The notes under the pieces were generated by a model. That model made no database searches and had not been told where the DNA came from. It saw nothing but the letters and a program-made list of their open reading frames with translations. The translations under genes and the position numbers were made by a program. From positions 1 to 64,000 of the forward strand of contig DATJOJ010000019.1 in NCBI GenBank assembly GCA_035507035.1: a stretch of 64,000 bases of DNA. The letters are read 5' to 3'. Of the stretch, positions 34,779-44,282 are shown piece by piece. This DNA is from DATJOJ01 sp035507035. GTDB taxonomy: Bacteria > Acidobacteriota > Terriglobia > Terriglobales > Acidobacteriaceae. Each line of letters begins with the position of its first letter. Position 1 is the stretch's first letter.

Positions 34779-34829
34779 TTGCACTCATAATCCCCGCTCG
34801 CGAGCGAAAAAAGGGCGCAAGCTTGCGAG
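34779..34829. repeat. 3'-flanking repeat, copy 2, with two palindromes
   Basis: TTGCACTCATAATCCCCG is followed by the perfect palindrome CGCTCGCGAGCG at 34795-34806, a run of six A, and the palindrome CGCAAGCTTGCG at 34816-34827. It follows the second GloVer gene. The hairpins could end transcription in either direction. Confidence 0.65.
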
Positions 34830-34877
34830 ACTCGTGCTAGCGCCGTCATTTAAGCGGGTTTTGATTAAGATGAGGAC

Positions 34878-35672
34878 ATGCCAAAGGCAATTGTTGCCAT
34901 CGGCGGCGGGGAGATACGGACAAGAGGAACCGCGCCGATTGACCAAGAGATTATTCGCCTGACCAACAAGAAGCATCCGAAATTCCTCTTCATCCCCACT
35001 GCAAGTTCCGATTCCGAGAGGTATTGGAAACACGTTCGGGAATATTTCGGCGGATTCCTCAAGTGCAATACAGATGTGCTCTGGCTTCTGGCTGACGGGA
35101 TTTCCAAAGAAAAGATCGAAAGGAAGATCGGCTGGGCGGACATCATCTACGTCGGAGGGGGAAACACGCTGCAAATGATGCGGGCTTGGCGATGCTTGGG
35201 TGTGGATAAACTACTGAGAAAAGCCTACGAGAATGGGACTGTGCTTTCTGGCATTAGTGCAGGTGCCATCTGCTGGTTTGATTCTGGACATTCTGATTCG
35301 ATGTCCTTCTCCAATCCAAGAAACTGGAATTACATTAATGTAAGAGGCCTTGGCTTCATCAAGGGAGTTCACTGTCCCCACTACAACAGTAGGACACGGG
35401 GAGTTCCGAGAAGGAAAGACTTCCGAGACATGATCCGCCGAACTGGCGGCATCGGCATCGCCATCGAAAACAACTGTGCGGTAGAGTTCATCGACGGGCG
35501 CCTCTACAAAGTGATTACTTCTAAGAACTACGCCCGAGCATACCGAGTCTACAAACGCCGTGGACAAATTGTCACCGAGCGAATACGGCAGCAGGAACAG
35601 CTTGCACCCGTCGAGCTGCTTTATCGTCGGCGGCGTGATGTTGTTGCAGGCGCGGAACACCGTAACTGCTGA
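34878..35672 (+). CDS. Peptidase S51 (dipeptidase E-like) family protein
   Basis: This 264-residue protein has the class I glutamine amidotransferase-like fold used by S51 peptidases: AIVAIGGGEI at the start, FLFIPTAS, IIYVGGGNT, and the nucleophile elbow GISAG with S127. HCPHYN further on may hold the catalytic His. S51 enzymes such as PepE cut Asp-X dipeptides; cyanophycinase is a relative. The last 40 residues are rich in Arg. By eye its codon use seems less GC-rich than its neighbours (not measured), and repeats flank it on both sides, so it may have been acquired. Confidence 0.85.
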   Translation: MPKAIVAIGGGEIRTRGTAPIDQEIIRLTNKKHPKFLFIPTASSDSERYWKHVREYFGGFLKCNTDVLWLLADGISKEKIERKIGWADIIYVGGGNTLQMMRAWRCLGVDKLLRKAYENGTVLSGISAGAICWFDSGHSDSMSFSNPRNWNYINVRGLGFIKGVHCPHYNSRTRGVPRRKDFRDMIRRTGGIGIAIENNCAVEFIDGRLYKVITSKNYARAYRVYKRRGQIVTERIRQQEQLAPVELLYRRRRDVVAGAEHRNC

Positions 35673-35682
35673 AATATCGCAA

Positions 35683-35700
35683 TTACACTCACGATCCCCG
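35683..35700. repeat. 3'-flanking repeat, copy 3 (partial)
   Basis: TTACACTCACGATCCCCG, directly after the S51 peptidase gene, matches the first part of the repeats at 33026 and 34779. The palindromic part is missing. Confidence 0.55.
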
Positions 35701-35762
35701 GAGCAGAACCCACCTGCGGCCCGCCGGAAGCTTTCTGATTCGCGGCGTCCTCACTGTCACCG

Positions 35763-36674
35763 CTAAATCTTTGTCACGCTCAGCACCGCCGACATGGTGT
35801 GTTCCTGGCCGGGCGCTAGCGTAACGGCCGAGCTGATGATGTTGCTCGCTTCGACGCAAACGAACTGTTTCCACTCGCCCTCACCCAGATCTCGCATTTT
35901 GCTGGCCCCATCTTGCCACGGGTTCCACACGACGGTTGTATTCGAATTTAGTTTCTGCAATCGAATGCGACGGCGCATCGCCGGGTCAATCAAATCGACA
36001 GCACTCCGCGTATTCATGAACGCGTTGTCGGCTTGTGACCCGATGGTCACATCGCCGCTCTGTGTCTTTTCCTTATTAGAGTCTGTGTTGTCCAGGAATC
36101 GAGTCCCATCAAGACCCTGCAAGTGCACATTCGTAACGTCCGCTACTCGGTTGTAGGTGTGCAAGGCTTCCTCGAAACGAAAAGGCGTCTTGCCGGTGTT
36201 GATGCAAATCAGCTCCATCTTGAGCTCAGCGCCAAACGTAACTCGATGCACCAGGCGAAATTCTCCCGGCCACCAGCGACGTGTTTGCTCATCGCTCTCA
36301 ATGAACATCGTGACCGCAACTCCCGCATTATTCTCGGCAATGGAATAGAGTTGCCACGATCGGGTGCGCACGACTCCATGCGCCGGAGCGTTGGGGTCGT
36401 CTGCCTTGCCGCGAAACCACGGAAAGCAAATCGGAATTCCCCCTCGAATCGCCTGTCCCTCTTCCCATCGCGATTTGCTGCTGAGAAAGAGAACCTCGTC
36501 GCTGCCAAGCGGTCGCCAGGAAGTCACCTGCGCCCCGTGCACGTAAATCTCGCCGGACGCAATCGGACTCATAATCTCAACACGCGCCAAGCCGCCATTG
36601 CCTTCGCATACGCGGGCGACATCGGGAATTCCGAAGCGGCGATCCTGTTCCGTCACGTCCAAGACTGGACTCAT
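35763..36674 (-). CDS. D-hexose-6-phosphate mutarotase (aldose 1-epimerase fold)
   Basis: This 303-residue protein has the YeaD-type signatures: SGEIYVHGAQVTSWRP, GIPICFPWF, HGVVRTRSW (catalytic His) and FRFEEALHTY (catalytic Glu region). It speeds the alpha/beta exchange of glucose-6-phosphate, which fits a neighbourhood of phosphorylase, phosphoglucomutase and glucose-6-phosphate users. It is divergent from the histidine phosphatase gene and on its own transcript. Confidence 0.9.
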   Translation of the reverse strand: MSPVLDVTEQDRRFGIPDVARVCEGNGGLARVEIMSPIASGEIYVHGAQVTSWRPLGSDEVLFLSSKSRWEEGQAIRGGIPICFPWFRGKADDPNAPAHGVVRTRSWQLYSIAENNAGVAVTMFIESDEQTRRWWPGEFRLVHRVTFGAELKMELICINTGKTPFRFEEALHTYNRVADVTNVHLQGLDGTRFLDNTDSNKEKTQSGDVTIGSQADNAFMNTRSAVDLIDPAMRRRIRLQKLNSNTTVVWNPWQDGASKMRDLGEGEWKQFVCVEASNIISSAVTLAPGQEHTMSAVLSVTKI

Positions 36675-36975
36675 ATGCTTTTGTCGAGAAGACCGGAAGC
36701 AGCCGCTGGCTGCGCCCGTTATTCCAATTGCAAACCAAAGACCAATGATCCAGACCGCGAACTGTCTTAGAACATAAACTGTTTCCAGCGAATGACAACT
36801 CTAATGGCGCTACCACTGGCAAGCATTTGGCATCTGACGGAGCATTCTCGCCCCGTCCGCAAATAATTCTGGGGCCGCCGTGCTCCCATGCATCTTAACT
36901 GCATGCAAAACCAACCGGTCTGCGTCCCAGCATACGATTCGGCTTTGGCATCTCGGATGCCACACTAAGGCGTAG
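36675..36975. promoter_or_regulatory. Divergent control region with two inverted repeats
   Basis: This gap lies between divergent genes. CATGCA at 36887-36892 and TGCATG at 36900-36905 form an inverted repeat with a 7-base spacer. TGGCATC at 36946-36952 and GATGCCA at 36956-36962 form a perfect 7-base stem with a 3-base loop, only 13 bases before the ATG at 36976, where it could affect translation or bind a regulator. No clear -35/-10 pair was seen. Confidence 0.5.
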
Positions 36976-37575
36976 ATGAGTACCAACCTTCCAGTCGTTT
37001 ACTTGGCCAGGCATGGCAACACGGCCTGGACCCACTCCGGCCAGCACACCGGGCTCACCGATCTACCTCTCACCCCGGACGGGGAGCGCAATGCTGTGCG
37101 GCTCGGGGAGCGGCTGAGCGGATTGACCTTTGCCAAGGTTCTTACCAGTCCACTGCAGCGCGCGGCTCGAACCTGCGAATTGGCCGGATTTAAGACGGTC
37201 GCCGAAACCGACCCCAACTTGGTCGAATGGAATTATGGAAAATATGAAGGGCTGACCTCCGCGCAAATTCTGCAGCAGCGCCCGGACTGGGATCTGTTTC
37301 GTGACGGCTGCCCGGGAGGAGAATCGCCGCAACAAATCGGTGAGCGGGCCAACCGTATGGTCGATCGGATACGCAGCATCACGAGCGGTGACATATTACT
37401 CTTTTCCAGCGGACACTTTATTCGCGTACTGGCGGCGTGCTGGCTGGGTGTGGGAGCCAATGGCGGCCGATTTTTCCTGCTAAGTCCCGCCAGCCTCAGT
37501 GCGCTTAGCTACGAACACGATATCAGCCGCCCTGCGGTTCGCTTGTGGGATGACGACCGCCACGTGGGTTCGTGA
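36976..37575 (+). CDS. Histidine phosphatase family protein
   Basis: This 199-residue protein opens with YLARHGNTAW, with the phosphorylated His at 13. The second His is in SSGHFIRVLA, and EWNYGKYEG holds the acid. It removes phosphate from a small sugar phosphate or similar molecule, as in GpmB, CobC or SixA relatives. It lies 91 bases before glgP on the same strand, so a sugar phosphate is plausible, but the substrate is not known. Confidence 0.88.
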   Translation: MSTNLPVVYLARHGNTAWTHSGQHTGLTDLPLTPDGERNAVRLGERLSGLTFAKVLTSPLQRAARTCELAGFKTVAETDPNLVEWNYGKYEGLTSAQILQQRPDWDLFRDGCPGGESPQQIGERANRMVDRIRSITSGDILLFSSGHFIRVLAACWLGVGANGGRFFLLSPASLSALSYEHDISRPAVRLWDDDRHVGS

Positions 37576-37666
37576 ACAGAGATGAAGTAACCTTCTATAA
37601 CAAAGTAACCTTTCCACGTCGTGAGCAATCAATGTTAGGTAAATAAGATTCCGAGGTTCCTCATAT

Positions 37667-40195
37667 ATGAGTACGAAAACCGTTGCGCAGCCAAAACCCT
37701 CGAAAGTCGTGCCCATGGCGGCAAAGCCACAAGATTCGTCCGAGCTTTATCAGCGGTACGGTGGCGAGGCTTTTCAGTTTGCCGAGAAGAAGGGCGCGCT
37801 TTACGAGCGCCACCTGGTTTTTGATCGAGCCATCGATCCGAAAGTAGCCAGCCCTCGCGAACGCTTCGAAGCCTTTGCGCATTCTGTTAGGGACCTTCTG
37901 GCTCAACGTTGGATTGCTACCAAAACCACCTACGAGCGGCGAAACTCGAAACGAATTTACTACCTATCCATGGAGTTTCTGTTGGGGCGTTCGCTGGCCA
38001 ATAACATATCGAACCTATTGCTCGATCCACTGGTCCGGGACGTCGTTCACGAGAAACAGATCGATTGGCTCGAATTGATCGAGCAGGAGCCAGACGCTGG
38101 CCTGGGCAATGGCGGACTCGGGCGGCTCGCCGCCTGCTTCCTCGATTCGATGGCTACGATGCAGCTTCCCGCCACCGGTTATGGTTTGCGTTACGAGTAT
38201 GGAATGTTTCGGCAATCCTTCGTGAACGGATGGCAGCACGAAAATCCCGACAACTGGCTGCGCGACGGCGATCCGTGGGAAATTGCCCGGCTGCATGAGC
38301 AAGTCGAAATCAAGCTAAACTGCAGCTTCAAGATGCGGGACGGGAAGATTGAGGCGATCCCCGATCGACCCTCCACTCTTTGCGGAATTCCCTACGATCG
38401 TCCGGTGGTCGGTTACGGTGGGAAGACAATCAACACCCTCCGCCTCTGGGCCGCTCATGCCCCCGATGCTTTCGACTTTCAAGAATTCGGTACCGGAGAC
38501 TTCGTCGGTGCGCTGACCGGAACTCTCGAAGCGGAATCGCTGACTCGGGTGCTCTATCCCGATGACTCCACGACCGCGGGACAAGGCTTGCGTTTCATGC
38601 AGGAATATTTCCTGGTTGCCTGTTCGCTCGCCGACTTGATTCGTCGTTTCCTGCGCCACAACACCGATTGGGAGAAATTACCCGAAAAGGCTGCGATCCA
38701 ACTGAATGATACTCATCCTTCCATGTCGGTCGCGGAGTTAATGCGAATCCTGCTGGACGATGCGCACCTCGGCTGGGACCTGGCGTGGGACCTGACCAGG
38801 AGGACCCTGGGCTACACCAACCACACTCTGCTGCCCGAAGCCCTCGAGAAGTGGCCGGTAGCGTGGTTTGCGACACTTCTTCCGCGTCAACTGGAAATTA
38901 TTTACGAAGTCAACCGCCGGCTGCTCGATGAAGCCCGCGTGCGATTTCCGGGCGACGACGCCCGCCTCGAGCGCATCAGTCTGATCGAAGAGAAGCCCTC
39001 GCGCAAGGTCCGCATGGCAAACCTCGCCATCGTTGGCTCGCATAGCACGAATGGCGTCGCCGCCGTTCACTCCCGATTGCTGCGCACGACAACCGTAAAA
39101 GATCTGGCTGAAATGTTTCCTGAACGGTTCAACAATAAGACCAACGGCGTCACGCCACGGCGGTGGCTGCTGGAAGCGAATCCCAGCTTATCGGGGGCAA
39201 TCACGAAAGCGATCGGCGAGAAGTGGATTACGGATCTAAGTCAGCTCAGCCAGCTAAAATCGCTGGCAGGGGATTCGGCATTTCAAGACGAGTTCCACAC
39301 CTCAAAGCGCGAAGCCAAAGTAAAATTCGCGGATTGGCTGAAGGCAACATCCGGGCAAGTCGTCGACCCTGACACCGTTTTCGATTGCCAGATCAAACGC
39401 ATTCACGAATACAAGCGGCAGCTGCTCAATGCGCTGCGAATCATCGTTTGCTACAACCGCTTGCGTGAAAACCCAAACATGAAGATGGCGCCGCGTACCT
39501 TTTTCTTTGCCGGCAAAGCCGCTCCCGCTTACAAGCTGGCCAAACTCATCATTAAGTTCATCAACAACCTGGCTGGAACCATCGACGGAGACCCAATCGT
39601 GCGCGGCCGGATGAAAGTACTCTTTCTTCCCGAATACAATGTCTCTTTGGCGGAACGTTTGATCCCGGCGAGCGACGTCTCCAACCAGATTTCGACTGCG
39701 GGATACGAAGCCAGCGGCACCAGTAACATGAAGTTCATGATGAATGGAGCTTTGACTGTGGGCACGCTTGACGGGGCCACCATTGAAATGGCCGAGGAAG
39801 CCGGAAAAGAGAATCTGTTCCTGTTCGGTCTCACGGTGGAAGAAGTACAGAAAAGCCAATCGTGGTACAACCCGCATTGGCACTACGACAACGAACCTCA
39901 GACGCGAGCGGCCCTGGATCTCATCTCTTCTGATTACTTCAGTCGAAACGAACCAGGGACGTTCGCTCCAATTTACGACACGTTGCTCACCAACGGAGAT
40001 CACTACATGCACCTGGCAGACCTAACGTCGTATGTTCAGGCGCAGGATAGTCTCGGCGATCTTTATGCCAATCCCGCCGGCTGGGCGCAAAAAGCTATCC
40101 TGAACATCGCCAGCTCCGGAAAGTTCTCGAGCGACCGCACCATTCACGAATACACCACGGAAATCTGGAAAACTGACCCATGCCCAGTACAGTAG
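37667..40195 (+). CDS. glgP: Glycogen/alpha-glucan phosphorylase
   Basis: At 842 residues it has full GT35 length. It releases glucose-1-phosphate from alpha-1,4-glucan. Visible motifs are YYLSMEFLLGRSL, the glycine loop EPDAGLGNGGLGRLA, and the pyridoxal-phosphate lysine (about 689) in EASGTSNMKFMMNGALT. FDCQIKRIHEYKRQLLN is also intact. It overlaps pgm by 16 bases, so the product is passed to the next enzyme of the operon. No odd features were seen. Confidence 0.96.
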   Translation: MSTKTVAQPKPSKVVPMAAKPQDSSELYQRYGGEAFQFAEKKGALYERHLVFDRAIDPKVASPRERFEAFAHSVRDLLAQRWIATKTTYERRNSKRIYYLSMEFLLGRSLANNISNLLLDPLVRDVVHEKQIDWLELIEQEPDAGLGNGGLGRLAACFLDSMATMQLPATGYGLRYEYGMFRQSFVNGWQHENPDNWLRDGDPWEIARLHEQVEIKLNCSFKMRDGKIEAIPDRPSTLCGIPYDRPVVGYGGKTINTLRLWAAHAPDAFDFQEFGTGDFVGALTGTLEAESLTRVLYPDDSTTAGQGLRFMQEYFLVACSLADLIRRFLRHNTDWEKLPEKAAIQLNDTHPSMSVAELMRILLDDAHLGWDLAWDLTRRTLGYTNHTLLPEALEKWPVAWFATLLPRQLEIIYEVNRRLLDEARVRFPGDDARLERISLIEEKPSRKVRMANLAIVGSHSTNGVAAVHSRLLRTTTVKDLAEMFPERFNNKTNGVTPRRWLLEANPSLSGAITKAIGEKWITDLSQLSQLKSLAGDSAFQDEFHTSKREAKVKFADWLKATSGQVVDPDTVFDCQIKRIHEYKRQLLNALRIIVCYNRLRENPNMKMAPRTFFFAGKAAPAYKLAKLIIKFINNLAGTIDGDPIVRGRMKVLFLPEYNVSLAERLIPASDVSNQISTAGYEASGTSNMKFMMNGALTVGTLDGATIEMAEEAGKENLFLFGLTVEEVQKSQSWYNPHWHYDNEPQTRAALDLISSDYFSRNEPGTFAPIYDTLLTNGDHYMHLADLTSYVQAQDSLGDLYANPAGWAQKAILNIASSGKFSSDRTIHEYTTEIWKTDPCPVQ

Positions 40196-41874
40196 AAAAA
40201 CAATCCGTCGCAGAAGGCCCGGCGATTTCCCCGCTCGCCGGGAAGCCCGCGCCCAAGGAACTCCTGATCGACCCAGCGCGCTTGCAACGCGATTATTACG
40301 AGCGCAAGCCCGACGTAAACGACCCCAACCAACTGGTCGCGTTCGGCACCAGCGGACATCGCGGCTCCGCGCTTCGCGGCACTTTTAACGAAGCGCACAT
40401 CCTGGCCATTACCCAGGCCATCTGCGAATACCGCAAAGGCCAGGGGATCGACGGTCCTTTATATATGGGCAAGGACACGCATGCTGTTTCCGAGCCCGCA
40501 CAGCGTACTGCCCTCGAAGTGCTGGCGGCAAACGGCGTCGAAACCATCATCCAGCAAAACGACGGCGTAACCCCAACTCCAGTTATTTCGCACGCCATCC
40601 TCGTCTACAACCGCGGGCGGAAGGAACACTTCGCCGATGGCATCGTTATCACGCCCTCGCACAATCCGCCCGAGGACGGAGGCTTCAAGTACAACCCGCC
40701 CAATGGCGGCCCTGCCGACACCGACGTAACCGGCTGGGTGCAAAATCGCGCCAACGATTTATTGCGATCGGCCAACAAAGATGTAAAGCGGGTCCCCTTC
40801 GAAAAAGCCTTCCGGGCAAGCAGCACGCATCAGGAAGATTTCGTGATGCCATTCGTGCGCGACCTCAAGAATGTCGTGGACATGGACGCGATCCGCAACG
40901 CGCACCTCAAACTTGGAGTCGATCCACTTGGCGGCGCTTCGCTTCCGTATTGGGATCCGATCAATTCGATTTACGGACTCGAAGTTGAAGTCACGAACCG
41001 AAAGATCGATCCAACCTTCTCATTCATGACCGTCGATCACGACGGCAGAATTCGCATGGACTGCTCCAGTCCCTATGCCATGGCCCGGCTGGTTGGATTG
41101 AAAGATAAGTTTCAACTTGCCTTCGGGAACGACACCGACGCCGATCGGCATGGCATTGTCAGCCCCAGCGTAGGATTATTGAATCCCAACCACTACCTCG
41201 CGGTCGCCATCCGGTATTTGCTTACGCACCGCCCGCGGTGGCGGCAGGATGTCATCGTAGGAAAGACGCTGGTCAGCAGCAGCATGATCGACCGAGTGGT
41301 CAGCAAGCTTGGACGCCGCTTGTCCGAAGTACCCGTCGGCTTCAAGTGGTTTGTGCCCGGCCTCGTCGATGGCTCGTTCTGTTTCGGCGGAGAAGAAAGC
41401 GCCGGAGCCAGCTTCCTTCGTCAGGATGGCACTGCGTGGGCAACAGACAAAGACGGACTGATTATGGTGCTGCTCGCAGCCGAAATTACTGCCGTCACGG
41501 GCAAGGATCCCGGCGAGCATTATCGCGAACTAACCGCAGAATTCGGCACTCCTTATTACACGCGCATTGATACGCCCACTAGTCCGGAGCAGAAAGCAAG
41601 GTTCCAACAGCTTACCCCGGATGCGGTGAAGGAATCCGATCTGGCGGGCGAGCCCATCACTGCCAAGCTCACGAAAGCTCCCGGCAATCAGGCTCCAATC
41701 GGGGGCTTGAAAGTCACAACGAAAAACGGCTGGTTTGCGGCGCGGCCCTCCGGCACGGAAAACATTTACAAGATTTACGCGGAGAGCTTCAAGAGCGAAG
41801 CCCACTTGCAGTCGATTTTGCGCGAGGCCGAGGAGATCGTGAACGGCGCTCTTGCCTCCGGAGGTACTCGATGA
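40180..41874 (+). CDS. pgm: Phosphoglucomutase, alpha-D-glucose-phosphate specific
   Basis: This 564-residue enzyme converts glucose-1-phosphate to glucose-6-phosphate. FGTSGHRG near 50-57, the phosphoserine loop ITPSHNPPEDGG with Ser near 159, the metal loop GNDTDADRHG and the sugar-binding FGGEESAG are all present. RPSGTE closes the phosphate site. It overlaps glgP at the start and malQ (ATGA) at the end, so the three are translationally coupled. Confidence 0.96.
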   Translation: MPSTVEKQSVAEGPAISPLAGKPAPKELLIDPARLQRDYYERKPDVNDPNQLVAFGTSGHRGSALRGTFNEAHILAITQAICEYRKGQGIDGPLYMGKDTHAVSEPAQRTALEVLAANGVETIIQQNDGVTPTPVISHAILVYNRGRKEHFADGIVITPSHNPPEDGGFKYNPPNGGPADTDVTGWVQNRANDLLRSANKDVKRVPFEKAFRASSTHQEDFVMPFVRDLKNVVDMDAIRNAHLKLGVDPLGGASLPYWDPINSIYGLEVEVTNRKIDPTFSFMTVDHDGRIRMDCSSPYAMARLVGLKDKFQLAFGNDTDADRHGIVSPSVGLLNPNHYLAVAIRYLLTHRPRWRQDVIVGKTLVSSSMIDRVVSKLGRRLSEVPVGFKWFVPGLVDGSFCFGGEESAGASFLRQDGTAWATDKDGLIMVLLAAEITAVTGKDPGEHYRELTAEFGTPYYTRIDTPTSPEQKARFQQLTPDAVKESDLAGEPITAKLTKAPGNQAPIGGLKVTTKNGWFAARPSGTENIYKIYAESFKSEAHLQSILREAEEIVNGALASGGTR

Positions 41875-43472
41875 GCGGCAACGGCGGACCAGGTAACGTG
41901 CCGCCGTTCCCACCCGAGTACCGCGCCTCGGGCTTGTTGCTGCATGTGACATCTCTGCCGTCGCCTTACGGCATCGGCGATCTTGGACCATCGGCGGTTT
42001 CCTGGATCGATCGTCTCCATGACGCTGGCCAAAGTTGGTGGCAATCTCTTCCACTCGGGCCGACGGGTTATGGCAATTCGCCCTATCAGCCGATGTCGTC
42101 ATTTGCGGGAAACGACCTGCTGATTAGCTCTCAAAGTCTGATGTCGGACGGATTGCTCACCGAGAAGGATTGTGAGTCTCACTTCTCTTCCGACTTCGTT
42201 GACTACGATGCTGTGATTCCATTCAAAGCTCGCCTTTTTGAACTTGCGTGGAACCGCTTCAAATCTGGGACCAGCGCGAATCTGCGCCCAGAATACGACC
42301 AATTCCGAAACAAGCATGAACACTGGCTAAATGATTACGCGCTCTTCCGCGCGCTTAAGGCGAAGCACAACGGCGCTTATTACCTCGACTGGCCCGAAGA
42401 GCTGGTGCAGCGCCGGCCTGATGCTTTAGCTGGCGCGCGTCGCGAATTAGCAGATCAAATCGATCAAATCTGCTTCGCACAGTTCCTGCTCTTCCACCAG
42501 GCGGATCAACTCAAGAACTATGCGCATGCGAAGGGCGTGAGACTTATCGGTGATTTGCCATTCTTTGTCTCTCCGGATTCCAGCGATGTCTGGGCACATC
42601 CGGAGTTCTTTCTACTCGACGAGCATCACCGCCCACGTTTCGTCGCTGGTGTCCCTCCCGACTACTTTAGTGCGCAAGGACAGTTGTGGGGCAATCCGGT
42701 TTACAACTGGGACGCGCTGCGAGCGACAGGTTATCGCTGGTCGATTGACCGAATCCGCGCCTTGCTTTCTCACGTGGATGCGATTCGCCTCGACCACTTC
42801 CGTGGATTTGCCGCCGCCTGGCATGTGCCAGCAGGTTCGCCAACCGCCCAGTCCGGTCAGTGGGTACCGGGGCCGGGCGCGACCTTTTTCGAGGCTGTGT
42901 CTCGCGAGCTGGGCGGCTCGCCATTCATCGTCGAAGATTTGGGAATCATTACTCCCGATGTCGCGGCGTTGCGCGACCAGTTTCAACTTCCCGGAACTCG
43001 CGTTTTGCAGTTTGCGTTCGACGGTCATACCGACAATCCGTACTTGCCTCACAATTTTGTCGGCAACACGGTCGTCTACACCGGCACACATGATAACGCG
43101 CCCACTCGCGAATGGTACGGCGAGCTGCCCGACTATCAGCGTCAGAACTTATGGAATTACCTCAAGCGAGCCGCGGGCGGAGGTGCCGACGCAGCGCCTG
43201 CACTCATGAATCTGGCATGGTCGTCGAAAGCGGCGCTGGCGATAGCTCCGTTACAGGATCTGCTGAACCTCGGGGCAGAAAGTCGCATGAACGTACCCGG
43301 TCAACCAGCTGGCAATTGGCGCTGGCGCTGCCGCGAAGACATGTTGTCAGCATCGAGCTTCGAGTGGCTGCGGCGGTTAACTGAGACTTCGAAGCGCTCA
43401 GGGGCCTCTGCCGGAGGTCGACCGGCGAGTCGGGAAAACAAATCGGTACCAGCGGTGGTATCTCAGCCTTAG
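41871..43472 (+). CDS. malQ: 4-alpha-glucanotransferase (amylomaltase)
   Basis: This 533-residue GH77 enzyme moves glucan chains between maltodextrins. Motifs include SPYQPMSSFAGN, the substrate loop GDLPFFVSPDSSDVW, the nucleophile IRLDHFRGF, the acid EDLGIITPDV and YTGTHDN. It overlaps pgm by 4 bases. The last 30 residues, after the expected end of the barrel, are Ser/Ala/Gly-rich and look like a disordered tail. It completes the glucan degradation operon. Confidence 0.95.
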   Translation: MSGNGGPGNVPPFPPEYRASGLLLHVTSLPSPYGIGDLGPSAVSWIDRLHDAGQSWWQSLPLGPTGYGNSPYQPMSSFAGNDLLISSQSLMSDGLLTEKDCESHFSSDFVDYDAVIPFKARLFELAWNRFKSGTSANLRPEYDQFRNKHEHWLNDYALFRALKAKHNGAYYLDWPEELVQRRPDALAGARRELADQIDQICFAQFLLFHQADQLKNYAHAKGVRLIGDLPFFVSPDSSDVWAHPEFFLLDEHHRPRFVAGVPPDYFSAQGQLWGNPVYNWDALRATGYRWSIDRIRALLSHVDAIRLDHFRGFAAAWHVPAGSPTAQSGQWVPGPGATFFEAVSRELGGSPFIVEDLGIITPDVAALRDQFQLPGTRVLQFAFDGHTDNPYLPHNFVGNTVVYTGTHDNAPTREWYGELPDYQRQNLWNYLKRAAGGGADAAPALMNLAWSSKAALAIAPLQDLLNLGAESRMNVPGQPAGNWRWRCREDMLSASSFEWLRRLTETSKRSGASAGGRPASRENKSVPAVVSQP

Positions 43473-43480
43473 ATCAGGTC

Positions 43481-43975
43481 TTAGGGCGCCTTCTCCATTT
43501 CGGCTTCTGCACGTCTCTCCAAGTTATCTAGAGATCTCTGCGGTGAGACCCCGGTCTCGCGCTCCACTAACTTGCTCGCCACTACAAACAGAAAACTCAC
43601 AGAGATACCGCTCATCAACACACCCGTAACGCTCTCGACCGGACCCAGCAAACGCCAAATTCGCGGCAGGATCACATCACCATAGCCGACCGTCGAATAG
43701 CTCGTCGCCGAGAAGTAAAACGACGACTCCCACGTCGGCAGGCAATCCAAGCGGTAGAACACCGACCATAAGAGAATCTGCGAGAAATGCAGAACAATCA
43801 CCAGGATCGAAAATCGAATCATCAGACCGGCGGCGTACAAAGGGCTTAGATGAGCGACTCCGCGGTCAATGCTGGCTCGCGCCCAGTGAATCAGCACCGC
43901 GATCCCGAGGCACTGGAGCCAGAGCGTCAGCATAACCAGAAGAACTGCAGTACCGGCTTGGCGGGCAAAGATCAT
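43481..43975 (-). CDS. Small potassium-channel-like protein
   Basis: This 164-residue membrane protein has hydrophobic helices at about 8-30, 47-72 and 112-135, and the potassium selectivity filter TVGYGD at 95-100, preceded by the pore helix FYFSATSYS. It is close to the pore module of the Ion_trans_2 family with one extra N-terminal helix. No RCK or ligand-binding domain is present; the C-terminal 30 residues are charged. It ends 8 bases from malQ, tail to tail. Confidence 0.85.
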   Translation of the reverse strand: MIFARQAGTAVLLVMLTLWLQCLGIAVLIHWARASIDRGVAHLSPLYAAGLMIRFSILVIVLHFSQILLWSVFYRLDCLPTWESSFYFSATSYSTVGYGDVILPRIWRLLGPVESVTGVLMSGISVSFLFVVASKLVERETGVSPQRSLDNLERRAEAEMEKAP

Positions 43976-44282
43976 CTTCGTAGGCGGTCCCGGGACGCTC
44001 GAACTTCACGGCTGCACGTTTTTCGCCAAACGAAACTGAATCGTTAAGGCTTACAGGAAGTCCGAGTCAATCCACTGGTTTGTCACCTGCCAGACTACCG
44101 TCACCAGACTCGCGCCCATTATTTCCCTTGTATCCTTTGCTTGCGTTTCCAACTCCTAGCAATTGTGGGACGTGTGCCGGTCTGTGCGGCGCCTGTTCGC
44201 TGGAACTCTGAATGCATAACCAATATTGAGAAGCTTCCCGCGCGCAATATCCGTCGGGTTTAACAGTTCTACAGGGGGCTGA
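43976..44282. other. Divergent intergenic region, nothing recognised
   Basis: This 307-base gap separates the potassium channel from wrbA. Apart from AGGGGG before the wrbA start I see no promoter pair, palindrome, RNA gene or small coding frame that I can support. Confidence 0.45.

Noticed and set aside
33026..34829. Repeats as a CRISPR array
   Set aside because: Copies are over 1 kb apart, imperfect, and separated by genes.
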